Source: Pyxidicoccus sp. MSG2 (GTDB lineage Bacteria > Myxococcota > Myxococcia > Myxococcales > Myxococcaceae). From it: a DNA stretch of 64,000 bases. Location: positions 4,464,001-4,528,000 of the forward strand of contig NZ_JAPNKC010000001.1 of NCBI RefSeq assembly GCF_026626705.1, written 5' to 3'. Positions 39,828 to 49,229 of the stretch are shown here, one piece after another; the stretch's first letter is position 1, and the number at the start of each line of letters is the position of its first letter. Both the position numbers and the translations under genes were made by a program. Under the pieces are notes generated by a model, which saw only the letters and a program-made list of their open reading frames with translations, was not told the origin of the DNA and ran no database searches.

Positions 39828-42662
39828 ATGCTTCCCTCCCGTTCCGGCCTGCTCCTCCTGTCGCTCCTGCTCCTGTCCAGCCCCGTGCTCGCGGACAACA
39901 ACGCGGACGAGGCCGACATCGCCTTCGAGTTGGGCAACGACGCCTACGCCAGGGGCCAGTACGCCGAGGCGCTGCGCTCCTACTTCACCAGCTACCGCCT
40001 GGTCCCCAACCGCAACGTCCTCTTCAACATCGCCCGCTGCTTCGAGGCGCTGAACAAGTTCAACGAGGCGTACCGCTACTACAACGACCTGCTCACCGAG
40101 GACCTGCCCTCCGACGACGCCGCCGAGGTGTCCCGCTCGGTGGAGCGGCTCCGCCCCAAGGTCGCCCTCGTCAAGGTGACGACCAATCCCAAGGGCGCCG
40201 AGGTCTTCGTGGACCGCATGGACCTGGGCAGCCGCGGCCGCTCGCCCCAGACGCTCGCGCTGACACCCGGCCGTCACAAAGTCATGGTGAAGAAGGACGG
40301 CTACCGCCCCGCCGAGGCCACCCTCGCCCTGGTGCGCGGCCGGGAGACGGAGCAGACCTTCGAGCTGGCCCTCATCACCGGCGGTGTGGAGCTGACCGGC
40401 ACCCCCGAGGGCGCCGAGGTGCGCGACTCCCCCAACGGCCCCATCATCGCCCGCCTGCCCGGGCGCGCGCGCCTGTCCCCCGGCCAGCGCGTCCTCTATG
40501 TGCGCGCCCCCGGCTACGCCCCCGGCCAGTACGTGGTGGACGTGCCCCCCGACGGCAACGTGCCCCTCGCCGTGTCCCTGCGCGTGCAGGACCGCCCCAC
40601 CGGCCGGCTCGTCGTCACCGCCAACCGCGACGGCGCCGCCGTGCGCGTGGACGGCAAGCCCACCGGCTTCACCCCCACCGTCGTCACCCTCCCCGAGGGC
40701 GAGCACACCCTCGAAGTCGAGAGCCGCGAGGTCCGTCCGCTGCGCCAGACGGTGACGGTGGTGGCCGACCAGGAGGTCAAGATCCACGCCGAGCTGCGCT
40801 ACGCGCCGCCCCCCGTGCGCGCGGCGTCCAAGAGCCTCGTGTCCGTGGACGACGCCCCCGCCTCCACCACCGTGCTCACCCAGGAGGAGCTGCGCGCCTT
40901 CGGCTGGCGCACCCTGGCCGAGGCCCTCTCCGGCGTGCGCGGCATCTTCATCACCGACGACCGGACGTACACCTACCTGGGCGTGCGCGGCTTCTCGCCC
41001 CCGGGCGACCTCAACACCCGCGTCCTCATCCTCTGGGACGGCCACTCCATGAACGACGTCTGGGCCGGTCAGGGCTACGCCGCCCATGACCTCAGCGTGG
41101 ACCTCCAGGAGGTGGAGCGCATCGAAGTCGTGCGCGGCCCCGGCTCCGCCCTGTACGGCACCGGCGCCTTCTTCGCCGTCATCAACGTGGTGCCGCGCGA
41201 GTCGCTCGGCCCGGACCAGCACCTGGAAGTCACCGGCGCGGTGGGTGCGCTGGGCACCACGCGCGGGCACGCCACCGCCGCATGGGAGAGTGGAGACCGC
41301 TCCGTGCTGGTGAGCGCCTCGGCCCTGAGCGCGTCGGGCGCGGACACCACCCGGCTGGGGAGCAACGACCTCATCGTCACCGGCCTGGACGCGGAGAAGT
41401 CGGCCGGCGGCTCGCTGAAGGCCCGCCTGGGAAGCTTCTCCGCGCAGGCCCAGTTCAACATCCGCTCCAAGCAGCTGCCCACCGCCCCGTACGGCACCGT
41501 GCCCGGCGTCGAGGGCAACATCGTGCAGGACCTGCGCGCCTTCGCCGAGGCCCGCTATGAGCGCGACTTCTCCGAGCGCATCAGCCTGTCCGTGCGCGGC
41601 GCGTTCGACCTCAGCCGCTACGAAGGCACCTACGTCTACCCGGAGGCAGAGGGCGGGCCCACCCGGGAGGAAGGCGACGCGGACTGGCTCACCGCCGAGG
41701 CTCGCGCGCGGCTGGGCCTCTTCGAGAACAACCGCCTCACCCTGGGCATCGAGGGCCAGGCGCAGCTGCGCGTGCGGCAGACGGCCAAAGGCGAGGAACT
41801 GAAAACGCAGAATCGCAAGCTGCTGTCCGCCTACCTGCTCGACGAGTGGAAGGTGCACCCGCGGCTGAGCGTCTCCGCCGGCCTGCGCCTGGACAAGTAC
41901 CTGGACCTGGACACCACGCCGATTACGCCGCGTCTGGCCTTCATCGCCCGGCCCTACGACGCGGGCCTCACCAAGCTGGTGGCCGGACGCGCCTTCCGCG
42001 CGCCCAACGTCTACGAGCTCTACTACGAGGACGGTATCTCCCAGGGCGCCGCCGAGTCGCTGGAGCCGGAGACCATCACCACCTTCGAGCTGGAGCACTC
42101 GCACGACCTGACGGACGAGCTGCGCGTCACCGTGGCCGGCTACCACAACCGCATCTCCAGCCTCGTGCAGCTGCGCGCGGAGGAAGTCCCTTCCAGCGAC
42201 TGCGGCACCACCGCGTGCCTGCGCTTCGTCAACGCCGACGACACCACGCTGGCCTGGGGCGCGGAGGCCGGCGTGCACTGGCAGCCGGGCCGCTGGCTGC
42301 TGGTGGACGTCAGCTACTCGTACGTGACGCTGAAGAACGCCACCGACGACGTCGCCGCCTCGGCCCCCGCGCACCTCGTCTCCGGGCGGCTGCTGATGCC
42401 GCTGGGCGGCGGTGACATGCGGCTGGCCACGCAGGCCACCTACCAGAGCGCGCGCGCCTCCGGCTCGGGCGGCGCCGACAACGGCGAGGCGCTGCTCGTC
42501 GGCTTCGGCCTCTCCGGCGACTACGGCCCGCTGCGCTACTTCGCCGGCGTGCACAACCTGCTGGACACGCGCTACACGCTGCCGGTGTCGGACGAGAACT
42601 CCATCGCCCCCGTGCCGCAGTACGGCCGCACCTTCACCCTCCAGCTCACCGGCACCTTCTGA
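39828..42662 (+). CDS. TonB-dependent receptor with N-terminal TPR and PEGA domains
   Basis: 944 residues. A Sec signal peptide (MLPSRSGLLLLSLLLLSSP) leads into a TPR-like helical region (about 25-105, ELGNDAYARGQYAEALRSY) and three PEGA-type beta domains (about 113-330; KVTTNPKGAEVFVD, LVVTANRDGAAVRVDGKP). A plug domain begins near 340 (TVLTQEELRAFGWRTLAEAL, YTYLGVRGFSPPGD, VERIEVVRGPGSALYG) and the rest is an outer-membrane beta barrel ending in Phe. The TPR-PEGA segment should face the periplasm and may bind peptidoglycan or lipoprotein partners, a rare addition for this family. ATG 39828 fits the signal peptide; 39786 is an alternative. GNAT gene follows 8 bases later. Confidence 0.9.
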   Translation: MLPSRSGLLLLSLLLLSSPVLADNNADEADIAFELGNDAYARGQYAEALRSYFTSYRLVPNRNVLFNIARCFEALNKFNEAYRYYNDLLTEDLPSDDAAEVSRSVERLRPKVALVKVTTNPKGAEVFVDRMDLGSRGRSPQTLALTPGRHKVMVKKDGYRPAEATLALVRGRETEQTFELALITGGVELTGTPEGAEVRDSPNGPIIARLPGRARLSPGQRVLYVRAPGYAPGQYVVDVPPDGNVPLAVSLRVQDRPTGRLVVTANRDGAAVRVDGKPTGFTPTVVTLPEGEHTLEVESREVRPLRQTVTVVADQEVKIHAELRYAPPPVRAASKSLVSVDDAPASTTVLTQEELRAFGWRTLAEALSGVRGIFITDDRTYTYLGVRGFSPPGDLNTRVLILWDGHSMNDVWAGQGYAAHDLSVDLQEVERIEVVRGPGSALYGTGAFFAVINVVPRESLGPDQHLEVTGAVGALGTTRGHATAAWESGDRSVLVSASALSASGADTTRLGSNDLIVTGLDAEKSAGGSLKARLGSFSAQAQFNIRSKQLPTAPYGTVPGVEGNIVQDLRAFAEARYERDFSERISLSVRGAFDLSRYEGTYVYPEAEGGPTREEGDADWLTAEARARLGLFENNRLTLGIEGQAQLRVRQTAKGEELKTQNRKLLSAYLLDEWKVHPRLSVSAGLRLDKYLDLDTTPITPRLAFIARPYDAGLTKLVAGRAFRAPNVYELYYEDGISQGAAESLEPETITTFELEHSHDLTDELRVTVAGYHNRISSLVQLRAEEVPSSDCGTTACLRFVNADDTTLAWGAEAGVHWQPGRWLLVDVSYSYVTLKNATDDVAASAPAHLVSGRLLMPLGGGDMRLATQATYQSARASGSGGADNGEALLVGFGLSGDYGPLRYFAGVHNLLDTRYTLPVSDENSIAPVPQYGRTFTLQLTGTF

Positions 42663-42670
42663 CCGCTTCC

Positions 42671-43120
42671 ATGTCCGACGCCGCGCTGTCCTTCAGCTTC
42701 ATCCGCCCCGGCCACGCCCTCTACGCGGGCGAGCTGGAGCTGCGCTTCCGCGTGCTGCGCGAGCCGCTCGGCTTCACCCGCGCCCAGGTGGCCTTCCCCT
42801 TCGAGGCGGACAGTGTCCACCTCGTGGCGCACCAGGGCGACGCCGTGCTGGGATGTGTCCTCTTCAACCCCGAGGACGCGCACGGCGGCCGCCTCTTCCA
42901 GATGGCCGTGGCGCCCCACCTCCAGGGCCAGGGACTGGGCGCCCGGCTGGTGCGCTCCCTGGAAGAGGAGCTTCGCCGCCGGGGCTTCACCCACGTCCAC
43001 CTCCACGCGCGCGCGCCCGTCGTCCCCTTCTACGAGCGGCTCGGCTATGCCGTTTACGGAGAGCCTTTCACCGAGGTCGGAATTCCGCATCGGCACATGC
43101 GCAAGGCGCTCGACACCTAG
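42671..43120 (+). CDS. GNAT-family N-acetyltransferase
   Basis: 149 residues. The acetyl-CoA-binding motif A is visible as FQMAVAPHLQGQGLGARLVRSLE (Q-x-x-G-x-G/A around residues 84-93), followed by VPFYERLGYAVYGE, the usual C-terminal GNAT strand. Sequences like ElaA/YjcF (FRVLREPLGFTRAQ) suggest that subfamily. Substrate unknown, cytoplasmic. It begins 8 bases after the TonB-receptor stop, so it is probably in the same transcript, without any functional link being obvious. Confidence 0.88.
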   Translation: MSDAALSFSFIRPGHALYAGELELRFRVLREPLGFTRAQVAFPFEADSVHLVAHQGDAVLGCVLFNPEDAHGGRLFQMAVAPHLQGQGLGARLVRSLEEELRRRGFTHVHLHARAPVVPFYERLGYAVYGEPFTEVGIPHRHMRKALDT

Positions 43121-43240
43121 GGTGGGACAGCTGTCACCCGCCCACCAGCCCGGGTGGCGTCTTCCCCACCCATGCGCATGATCCACGGGGGTGCTGGTAA
43201 CCTCTGAATTCCCGATTCGCCGCCACCGCCAGGAGACACG

Positions 43241-44413
43241 ATGAACGGCTCGAACGATGGACGTTCCCCGGAAGACAGCGCGTCCGAGGCAGACGACGCC
43301 GCCGACGGGCCCCGGCGGCCCATCTACGTGCTGGAGGGCAACACGCTGCACACGCGGCTGACGCGCGAGCTCGGCGTTCACTATCCGTTCGTCAGCGCCG
43401 GCATGGGCTTCGTCGCGCTGCCGCCGTTGGTCATCGCCGTATCGGAAGCAGGCGGCATCGGCATGCTCGGCGCCGCGCCCGAGCCGGCCCCCTTCCTGCG
43501 CGCCCGCCTCCAGGCCATCCAGGCAGGCACGAAGCGTCCGTATGGCGTGAACTTCATCGTCGCGAGCGCGGGCGGCCAGGACTTCACCACGCGCGAGCAC
43601 ATCGACACCTGCATCGCCGAGCGCGTGCCCGTCGTCTCCTTCCACTGGGACGCGCCGCCCGCGGAGTGGGTGAAGGCGCTCAAGGCCGCGGGCACGAAGG
43701 TGTGGATGCAGGTGCCCTCGGTGGAGGCGGCGAAGAAGGCGCTGGACTGGGGAGCGGACGGCCTCATCGCCCAGGGCCGGCAGGCCGGCGGCCACAACCG
43801 GGGCACCGTGTCCACGCTGAAGCTGGTGCGTGAAGTGCGCGCGCTGGCCCGCGACGTGACGCTGCTGGCCGCCGGTGGCATCGCCGACGGCCCGAGCGCG
43901 GCGCGCGCCCTCTTCCACGGCGCCGACGGCGTCTGGGTGGGCACGCGCATGGTGGCGTCCGTGGAAGCGTACGCGCACGCCGGCTTCAAGCAGCGACTGG
44001 TGGACGGAGACGCGGGCGACTCGGACTTCACCACCCTCTTCGGCCCGGAGTGGCCGGGCCAGCGCATGCGCGTGCTGCGCAACCGCGTGGTGCGCGAGTG
44101 GGCCGGCCGCGAGGGCCTTGTCCCAACGCCGCCGCCTCCGCCGGAGCGCATCGGCACCACGAAGCTGTTCCCCGGAGCACCGGGCGGCGACGCGCCCTTC
44201 CCGATGCCCAAGTTCTGCTCCTTCATCCCCACCCCCGGCACCGAGGGCGACCTGGAGGAGATGTGCATGCCCGCCAGCGGCGCCAGCATGGCGCGCATCG
44301 AAGGCGTGCAGCCCGCGGGTCAAATCGTCGTGGAGATGATGGAGCACGCGCACCGGGTGCTCTCCGGGCCGCACGGCCTGGACGGCGACACCGAAGAGGA
44401 CGAGCGGGGCTGA
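43241..44413 (+). CDS. nitronate monooxygenase / 2-nitropropane dioxygenase family protein
   Basis: 390 residues of TIM-barrel FMN enzyme. LGVHYPFVSAGMGFVA and EAGGIGMLGAAP at the N-terminus, GADGLIAQGRQAGGHNRGT (catalytic-type His, about residue 182) and LLAAGGIADG with GADGVWVGTRM for FMN-phosphate binding fit the NMO family. It would oxidise alkyl nitronates or related compounds in the cytoplasm. The first ~30 acidic residues are extra. Starting ATG at 43241 is preceded by CAGGAGACACG. Followed 20 bases later by a small secreted protein and YfhO-like gene. Confidence 0.88.
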   Translation: MNGSNDGRSPEDSASEADDAADGPRRPIYVLEGNTLHTRLTRELGVHYPFVSAGMGFVALPPLVIAVSEAGGIGMLGAAPEPAPFLRARLQAIQAGTKRPYGVNFIVASAGGQDFTTREHIDTCIAERVPVVSFHWDAPPAEWVKALKAAGTKVWMQVPSVEAAKKALDWGADGLIAQGRQAGGHNRGTVSTLKLVREVRALARDVTLLAAGGIADGPSAARALFHGADGVWVGTRMVASVEAYAHAGFKQRLVDGDAGDSDFTTLFGPEWPGQRMRVLRNRVVREWAGREGLVPTPPPPPERIGTTKLFPGAPGGDAPFPMPKFCSFIPTPGTEGDLEEMCMPASGASMARIEGVQPAGQIVVEMMEHAHRVLSGPHGLDGDTEEDERG

Positions 44414-44433
44414 GTTGGAGTAGGAGCGCCTCC

Positions 44434-44826
44434 ATGGGTTCCCTCTGGAGGCGCGCGTCGCTCGCGGGTTGGCTGGCCTTCGCGCTGTGCGGCGCGACCG
44501 CGGTGGTGCGGGCCTCCACCTCACGCGTGCCCGGACCCGAGCAGCGCCTGTCCCCCGCCGAGCGCGCCGAGGTGGGCCGCGCCGCCGCCGCCGAGGAGCC
44601 CGGCTGGCGGCTGCGCTCCCGCCATTCCTTCCCGGGAGACCACTGGTCCCAGGACGACGACTTCGGCGCCTCCGAGCGGAGCTGGGCCGTGGGCGAGGCC
44701 CGCAGGCGCGGGGTGCCGGTGACGGACGTGTTCGACGCCATCGACGCGGAGTTGCACTCGGCGCCCGTGCAACCTCCGCGCAAGGCCACCGCCAGCCCGT
44801 GCAAGCCCCGGCCCTTCTACGACTGA
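44434..44826 (+). CDS. small secreted protein of unknown function
   Basis: 130 residues. A hydrophobic N-terminus (LAGWLAFALCGATAVVRAS) looks like a signal peptide or anchor. The mature part is charged, with GDHWSQDDDFGASERSW, and ends CKPRPFYD. No domain recognised. TAGGAG lies 8 bases before the ATG. It sits between the nitronate monooxygenase (20 bases) and the membrane-protein gene (13 bases) and is probably co-transcribed with both. Confidence 0.7.
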   Translation: MGSLWRRASLAGWLAFALCGATAVVRASTSRVPGPEQRLSPAERAEVGRAAAAEEPGWRLRSRHSFPGDHWSQDDDFGASERSWAVGEARRRGVPVTDVFDAIDAELHSAPVQPPRKATASPCKPRPFYD

Positions 44827-44839
44827 CGCGCGCACCCCC

Positions 44840-47152
44840 ATGACGCCCTCGTCCCGCCGGCTGCTTCGCACCGCCCACCACGCCGCCTCGCTCACCGGCC
44901 CTCGCCTGGCCCTCTTCGGCGTGCTGGCCCTCGTGGCCTGCTGGTACCCGCTGTCGCGGGCCGGAGCGCTGAACGACTTCCGCGACTCACACCTGCTGCA
45001 CTCGTACGAGGACGCCGGCACGCGCACGCTGACGCGCTACGGACAGCTCCCGCTGTGGAACCCGTGGTCCTGCGGCGGGCAGTACGCGCTGGGCAGCCCG
45101 CAGACGCGCGTGGCGTCGCCGACGCTGTGGGTGTCCGCGGCGCTGGGCGCTCGGCGCGCGGAGCCGGTGGTGCTGTGGACATTCCTCGTGCTCGGCATGG
45201 AGGGCTTCTTCCGCTACGCGCGGCGGCGCGTGGGCTCCGCGCTGGGGGCGCTCGGCGCGGCGCCGCTGTTCGGCCTCACCGGCTTCACCGCGCTGTCGTG
45301 GTCCATCGGCTGGCTCAACTTCGCGGGCTTCCTGCTGCTGCCATGGCTGCTCGTGGGCACGTACCACGCCGCGCGAGGGAGGGTGTCCGGCGCGGCGCTG
45401 GTGGCAGGCGTCTTCGCCTTCCTGCTGGGCTTCGGCGGCACGTACCCGGTGCCCATGGGCGCCCTCTTCGTCGCGCTGGAAGCGGGGCGCACGCTGTACG
45501 GGATGCGCGGCACCGCGCGGTGGCGCACGGCGCTGTGGGGCCTGGGGGCCACCGCCCTGTTCACCCTGGCCGCGTGCGCGTACCGACTGTGGCCCCTGCT
45601 GGAGACGATGCGCTCCTCGCCGCGCGTGATGGCGGGCACGCCGGGACATTCGATTGAAACGCTGGGGCGCATGCTGCTCGAGCTTCCGGCGTCCTCGGGG
45701 CACAGCAACCCGGGCAACTTCTTCCTCGTGGCCGTGGCCCTCGCGCTCGTCCCCGTCGCCGTGGCGCTGGGCCGACACCGTGCGCGGTACCCCCTGGTGC
45801 TGGCCGCGCTGTGCGTGTGGATGGCGGCGGGCTACTCGGCGCAACCTTCGCTCTTCGCCGGGCTGCGGCTGCTGCCCATCTTCGGGACGCTGCGCTACCC
45901 GGAGCGGTTCCTCGTCCCCGCGGGCCTCTTCATCGCCGAATTGGCCGCGCTGGGAATCGCCGTGCTCCTGGTACGGGCGCGACGCTCGCCTTCGCCTCGT
46001 TGGAGCTGGGGTGCGGCGCTCGCGTGCGGACTCGTGGTGGCGGGCTGGGGCGTGCAGGTCCACGCGTTCTCCCGGCTCACCCACTGGGCGACACTGCTCG
46101 CCGAGCCTCCGCCCACGCCCTCCGAGGCGGAGCGGCCCTTCGCGCAGGCGCGTGGCAACCGGTGGGCGCAGGGGTACTTCCTGGCCATCAACCGGGGCTC
46201 CATCGCCTGTGGTGAAGCGTGGCCGGTGCCCATGTCCGAGCGCCTGCGCGGTGACCTGCCCCAGGAGGAGTACCTGGAGGACACGGCCTCCGGCACCGCG
46301 CGCCGCGTGGAGTGGACGCCCAACCGCGTGGAGGTGGACGTGGCGGCGACGCGGCCGACGGTGCTGCTGGTGAATCAGAACTGGCACCCGGGCTGGAAGG
46401 CGTCGGTGGGCGAGGTGGTGTCGCGGGACGGACTGCTCGGGGTGCAATTGCCGGAGGGAGAGCACCGCGTGGTGCTGCGCTTCCTGCCGCGCTCGGGCAT
46501 CGGTGGGGCGGTGGTGTCGGCGCTCGCGTGGGTGGGGTTGGTTTTCCTCGCGTGGAGGCAGCGCTCGCGGGGTGGGCGGCTGGGGCCTGAAGCCCTGATG
46601 GTGGCGTCCGTGCCGCTGTTCATCTGGGCCGCGCTGCTGACGGCGTGGCGCGAGCCGGTGGCGCGGGCGGTGCCTCGCAACCCGGATGGCTCGTCGATGC
46701 AGGTGGCCTCGCTGCCTCCAAACGCGCGGCGCCTGGACGTGCGATTCGACGTGCCGGTGGAGCTGGTCGCGGCGGAGGTGCCTCCGGCGCCGGACGCGGA
46801 GGGCCTCCTCCACATGGTGCTCTACTGGCGGGTGACGGGGACGGTGCCGCGCTCGGCCGGCGTCTTCGTGCACCTGCCGGGCCCCGAGGGCAGCAAGCGC
46901 AAGAACGCGGACCACGCGGTGCTGGGCGGCACCTTCTTCTTTCGCGAGGCGCCAAGGAACACGCTCCTGCGCGACGCCTTCGCCGTGTCCACGAAGGACT
47001 GGGAGTCCGGCGAGTGGAAGGTGCTGGTGGGCCTGTGGCACGCCAGTGGCGACGGCTCGCGCATTGGCGCCCGTGGAGCCGACGGGAAGCCCCTCACCGA
47101 GTCACGCGTGGAGGCGGGCGCCTTCACGGTGCCGGCGAAGACGGCTCAATAG
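44840..47152 (+). CDS. YfhO-like polytopic membrane protein
   Basis: 770 residues with about a dozen hydrophobic segments in the first ~560 residues and a soluble C-terminal part. The N-terminal [18 protein letters not shown], then [14 protein letters not shown], recalls the extracytoplasmic Asp motif and 'LPLWNPY' of YfhO/GT-C-type membrane proteins, which transfer sugars from lipid carriers (YfhO glycosylates lipoteichoic acid in Bacillus). [13 protein letters not shown] is a second YfhO-like motif. A lipid-linked sugar transferase role is inference. No Shine-Dalgarno before the ATG; probably translationally coupled to the upstream small gene. Confidence 0.75.
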   Translation: MTPSSRRLLRTAHHAASLTGPRLALFGVLALVACWYPLSRAGALNDFRDSHLLHSYEDAGTRTLTRYGQLPLWNPWSCGGQYALGSPQTRVASPTLWVSAALGARRAEPVVLWTFLVLGMEGFFRYARRRVGSALGALGAAPLFGLTGFTALSWSIGWLNFAGFLLLPWLLVGTYHAARGRVSGAALVAGVFAFLLGFGGTYPVPMGALFVALEAGRTLYGMRGTARWRTALWGLGATALFTLAACAYRLWPLLETMRSSPRVMAGTPGHSIETLGRMLLELPASSGHSNPGNFFLVAVALALVPVAVALGRHRARYPLVLAALCVWMAAGYSAQPSLFAGLRLLPIFGTLRYPERFLVPAGLFIAELAALGIAVLLVRARRSPSPRWSWGAALACGLVVAGWGVQVHAFSRLTHWATLLAEPPPTPSEAERPFAQARGNRWAQGYFLAINRGSIACGEAWPVPMSERLRGDLPQEEYLEDTASGTARRVEWTPNRVEVDVAATRPTVLLVNQNWHPGWKASVGEVVSRDGLLGVQLPEGEHRVVLRFLPRSGIGGAVVSALAWVGLVFLAWRQRSRGGRLGPEALMVASVPLFIWAALLTAWREPVARAVPRNPDGSSMQVASLPPNARRLDVRFDVPVELVAAEVPPAPDAEGLLHMVLYWRVTGTVPRSAGVFVHLPGPEGSKRKNADHAVLGGTFFFREAPRNTLLRDAFAVSTKDWESGEWKVLVGLWHASGDGSRIGARGADGKPLTESRVEAGAFTVPAKTAQ

Positions 47153-47238
47153 ACGCGGCGTGCGGGACAGCGGACAGCGCGGGACGGACGGCCCCGGAGT
47201 GCCGAGACGCGACGCGTCCGGGACGCTATGAAGCGCGC

Positions 47239-47625
47239 ATGAGAATCCTGCACACCATGCTGCGCGTTGGAAATCTGGAGAAGTCGCTCGACTTCTACAC
47301 CCGCGTCATCGGGATGAAGCTGCTGCGCCGCCATGACTACCCTGATGGGAAGTTCACGCTGGCGTTCGTGGGCTTCGGTCCCGAGGACGCGCACCCGGCG
47401 CTGGAGCTGACCTACAACTGGGGCGTCGAGAAGTATGAGCTCGGCACGGCGTACGGCCACGTGGCCCTGGGCGTGAATGACATCCACGGTACGTGTGACG
47501 CCATCCGGAAGGCCGGGGGCAAGGTGGTGCGCGAGCCGGGACCGATGAAGCACGGCACCACGGTGATTGCCTTCGTCGAGGACCCGGACGGGTACCGCGT
47601 GGAGCTGATTCAGCAGGGGACGTGA
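47239..47625 (+). CDS. gloA: lactoylglutathione lyase (glyoxalase I)
   Basis: 128 residues, the normal length of bacterial GloA. It isomerises the hemithioacetal of methylglyoxal and glutathione to lactoylglutathione. Metal ligands fit: His in MRILHTMLR, Glu in ALELTYNW, His in YGHVALGV and Glu in YRVELIQQ, the Ni-type E. coli arrangement; [15 protein letters not shown] is a family signature. The ATG at 47239 was chosen because family proteins begin exactly here. Convergent with the DUF2019 gene across a hairpin. Confidence 0.95.
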   Translation: MRILHTMLRVGNLEKSLDFYTRVIGMKLLRRHDYPDGKFTLAFVGFGPEDAHPALELTYNWGVEKYELGTAYGHVALGVNDIHGTCDAIRKAGGKVVREPGPMKHGTTVIAFVEDPDGYRVELIQQGT

Positions 47626-47636
47626 GGGCACGGGTG

Positions 47637-47661
47637 AGCGCTCCGGCAGCCCCGGAGCGCT
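47637..47661. terminator. bidirectional 10-bp hairpin between gloA and the DUF2019 gene
   Basis: AGCGCTCCGG and CCGGAGCGCT pair perfectly around a 5-base loop, 12 bases after the gloA stop and touching the DUF2019 stop. It can terminate transcription from both sides. Confidence 0.55.
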
Positions 47662-48010
47662 ACGCGGGGTCCAGGCCCCACGTGCCGTTCTCCCAGTTCT
47701 TCAACACCTGCGCGGCCTCGAACGCAGCGAGGCCCTCGCCTCTGGCGGCGGCCATCAGCACCGCCTTCGCCTCCTCGGTGCGGTAGCGAAGCAGGCATGC
47801 AGCGGCGCCGACCCGCACATCCATCCGAGGATGTGTCAGCAATACAGCCAGGGCATCCCTGCCAGCGTCTCCCGCGGCACGTAGCTGCTTGAATGCGGCG
47901 ATGTAGCGGCCCGCATGCTTGTTGCCGGTCCTGGCATCCCCCTGAAGGATGGCGTCGGACTGCGCGGCCACGTGCCGTGCGAACTCCTCGACGAGTTCCT
48001 CGAGAGTCAC
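47660..48010 (-). CDS. DUF2019 / HEAT-repeat protein, possible immunity protein
   Basis: 116 residues starting with GTG (AAGGGA upstream). MTLEELVEEFARHVAAQSDAI at the N-terminus and alternating helices (YIAAFKQLRA, ALAVLLTHPRMDVRVGAAACLL, YRTEEAKAVLMAAA) match DUF2019, a small helical-repeat family often found downstream of polymorphic toxin genes and suspected to be immunity proteins. Its GTG overlaps the stop of the 48-residue ORF as GTGA, so the two are translationally coupled. The immunity role is inference from family context; no intact toxin is present here. Confidence 0.8.
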   Translation of the reverse strand: MTLEELVEEFARHVAAQSDAILQGDARTGNKHAGRYIAAFKQLRAAGDAGRDALAVLLTHPRMDVRVGAAACLLRYRTEEAKAVLMAAARGEGLAAFEAAQVLKNWENGTWGLDPA

Positions 48011-48153
48011 CGCCAGATTCCCTTCTGGATGTTCTGGATGGCCATCAGCCCGAAGTCGCGCTGAGCAGCGAAGGACTGCGTGCTCAACCACTCCCGTACC
48101 GTCAACGTTTCGGAGTTGGTGATGAAGAAGCGCTTCGAGGAAAAGTAATCCAT
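48007..48153 (-). CDS. 48-residue ORF, possible toxin C-terminal remnant
   Basis: A short ORF (MDYFSSKRFF... NIQKGIWR) beginning 13 bases after the LysR stop and overlapping the DUF2019 start by 4 bases. It is aromatic-rich with lower G+C codons than its neighbours, so looks genuinely coding rather than a shadow. I recognise no domain. Because DUF2019 genes often sit right after toxin genes, this may be the trimmed end of a polymorphic toxin left beside its immunity gene, or a free-standing small protein. Confidence 0.55.
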   Translation of the reverse strand: MDYFSSKRFFITNSETLTVREWLSTQSFAAQRDFGLMAIQNIQKGIWR

Positions 48154-48166
48154 GAAGGGACGGCCC

Positions 48167-49087
48167 TCACGTCTCCTCCGTCGCCGGGAACCGCTCCGAC
48201 GCCTTCGCTGCGATGAAGTCCAGGAACGCACGCACGTGCGCGGGCATCGCGGTGCGGCGCAGGTACACCGCGGAGACGAAGCGCGGTGCGGGACGGAACG
48301 GGGCCAACACCCGCACCAGCGCTCCGGACGCCAGCTCCTTCGCGACGAGGTACTCGGGCAGCACCGCGATGCCCATGCCCTCGAGCGCCGCCCGGTGCAG
48401 CGCCGGCAGGCTGTTGCACCGGAAGCGGCTCTTCGGCGGGCGCACCTCCTGCGTCCGCCCTCCGTGCCGCAGCTCCAGCGGCCGTGCCGCCGGGCCTCGC
48501 TGGGGCAGCAGCACCTCGTGTCCCGACAGCTCTCTCGGCCGTCTCGGCGTCCCCTGCTCGCGCAGGTAGCCCGGGCTCGCGCACAGCACGTACGGCTGCA
48601 TGCCCAGCCGCCGCATCACCAGCGCGCTCGGCTCCAGCTTCGGCGCGATGCGCAGCGCCACATCCACGCCGCCCTCCACCAGGTCCACCATCGCGTCCTC
48701 CAGCACCAACTCCAGGCTCACCGCCGGATGTGCTCGGAGAAACTCATTCATCATCGGCACCAGCACGTGCTGCCCGAAGAGCACCGGTGCGGACACCCGG
48801 AGCGTGCCTCTCGGCACTCCCTGCTCCGCCAGGTCCCGCTCCGCCTCGTCGAGCGCTTCGAGGATGCCTCGCGCGTGCCCCAGGTAGCGCTCCCCCGCCG
48901 CCGTGAGCTGCAGCCGCCGCGTCGTGCGCTGCACCAGCTCCGTACCCAGGCGCTCCTCCAGCGCCGCCAGCTCGCGGCTCACCGCCGAGGGCACCCGCCG
49001 CAGCGCCCGCGCCGCCCCGGCGATGCTGCCCGCCCTCGCCACCTCCACGAATGTCCGCAGTGCCTCGAAGCGGTCCCGGCTCGCCAT
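48167..49087 (-). CDS. LysR-family transcriptional regulator
   Basis: 306 residues. An N-terminal winged helix-turn-helix (FVEVARAGSIAGAARALRRV, SAVSRELAALEERLGTELVQR) and the periplasmic-binding-like effector domain (about 90-300) are typical. It resembles the large group that controls divergent small-molecule or oxidoreductase genes. ATG 49087 has GAGGAG 9 bases upstream. It is divergent from the DoxX gene with a 142-bp shared region, the standard LysR arrangement, so the DoxX-deacetylase pair is the probable target. The 48-residue ORF and DUF2019 gene follow on the same strand. Confidence 0.93.
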   Translation of the reverse strand: MASRDRFEALRTFVEVARAGSIAGAARALRRVPSAVSRELAALEERLGTELVQRTTRRLQLTAAGERYLGHARGILEALDEAERDLAEQGVPRGTLRVSAPVLFGQHVLVPMMNEFLRAHPAVSLELVLEDAMVDLVEGGVDVALRIAPKLEPSALVMRRLGMQPYVLCASPGYLREQGTPRRPRELSGHEVLLPQRGPAARPLELRHGGRTQEVRPPKSRFRCNSLPALHRAALEGMGIAVLPEYLVAKELASGALVRVLAPFRPAPRFVSAVYLRRTAMPAHVRAFLDFIAAKASERFPATEET

Positions 49088-49229
49088 GATTCGTGCTCCT
49101 CGCGCACGAATGTCGTGCATCCCTGACGCCTGTTCAAGCCGGACGTCCAGGCGCATTCAAGGCGTGTGTCGACGGACTCCATTGCATCCGTCGACTGCGC
49201 CCGCCTGTCGGTGGGCATGGAGGAATCTC

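Noticed and set aside
37205..42554. Long minus-strand open frames opposite the helicase and TonB receptor
   Set aside because: No domain content; follow the codon phase of the sense genes.
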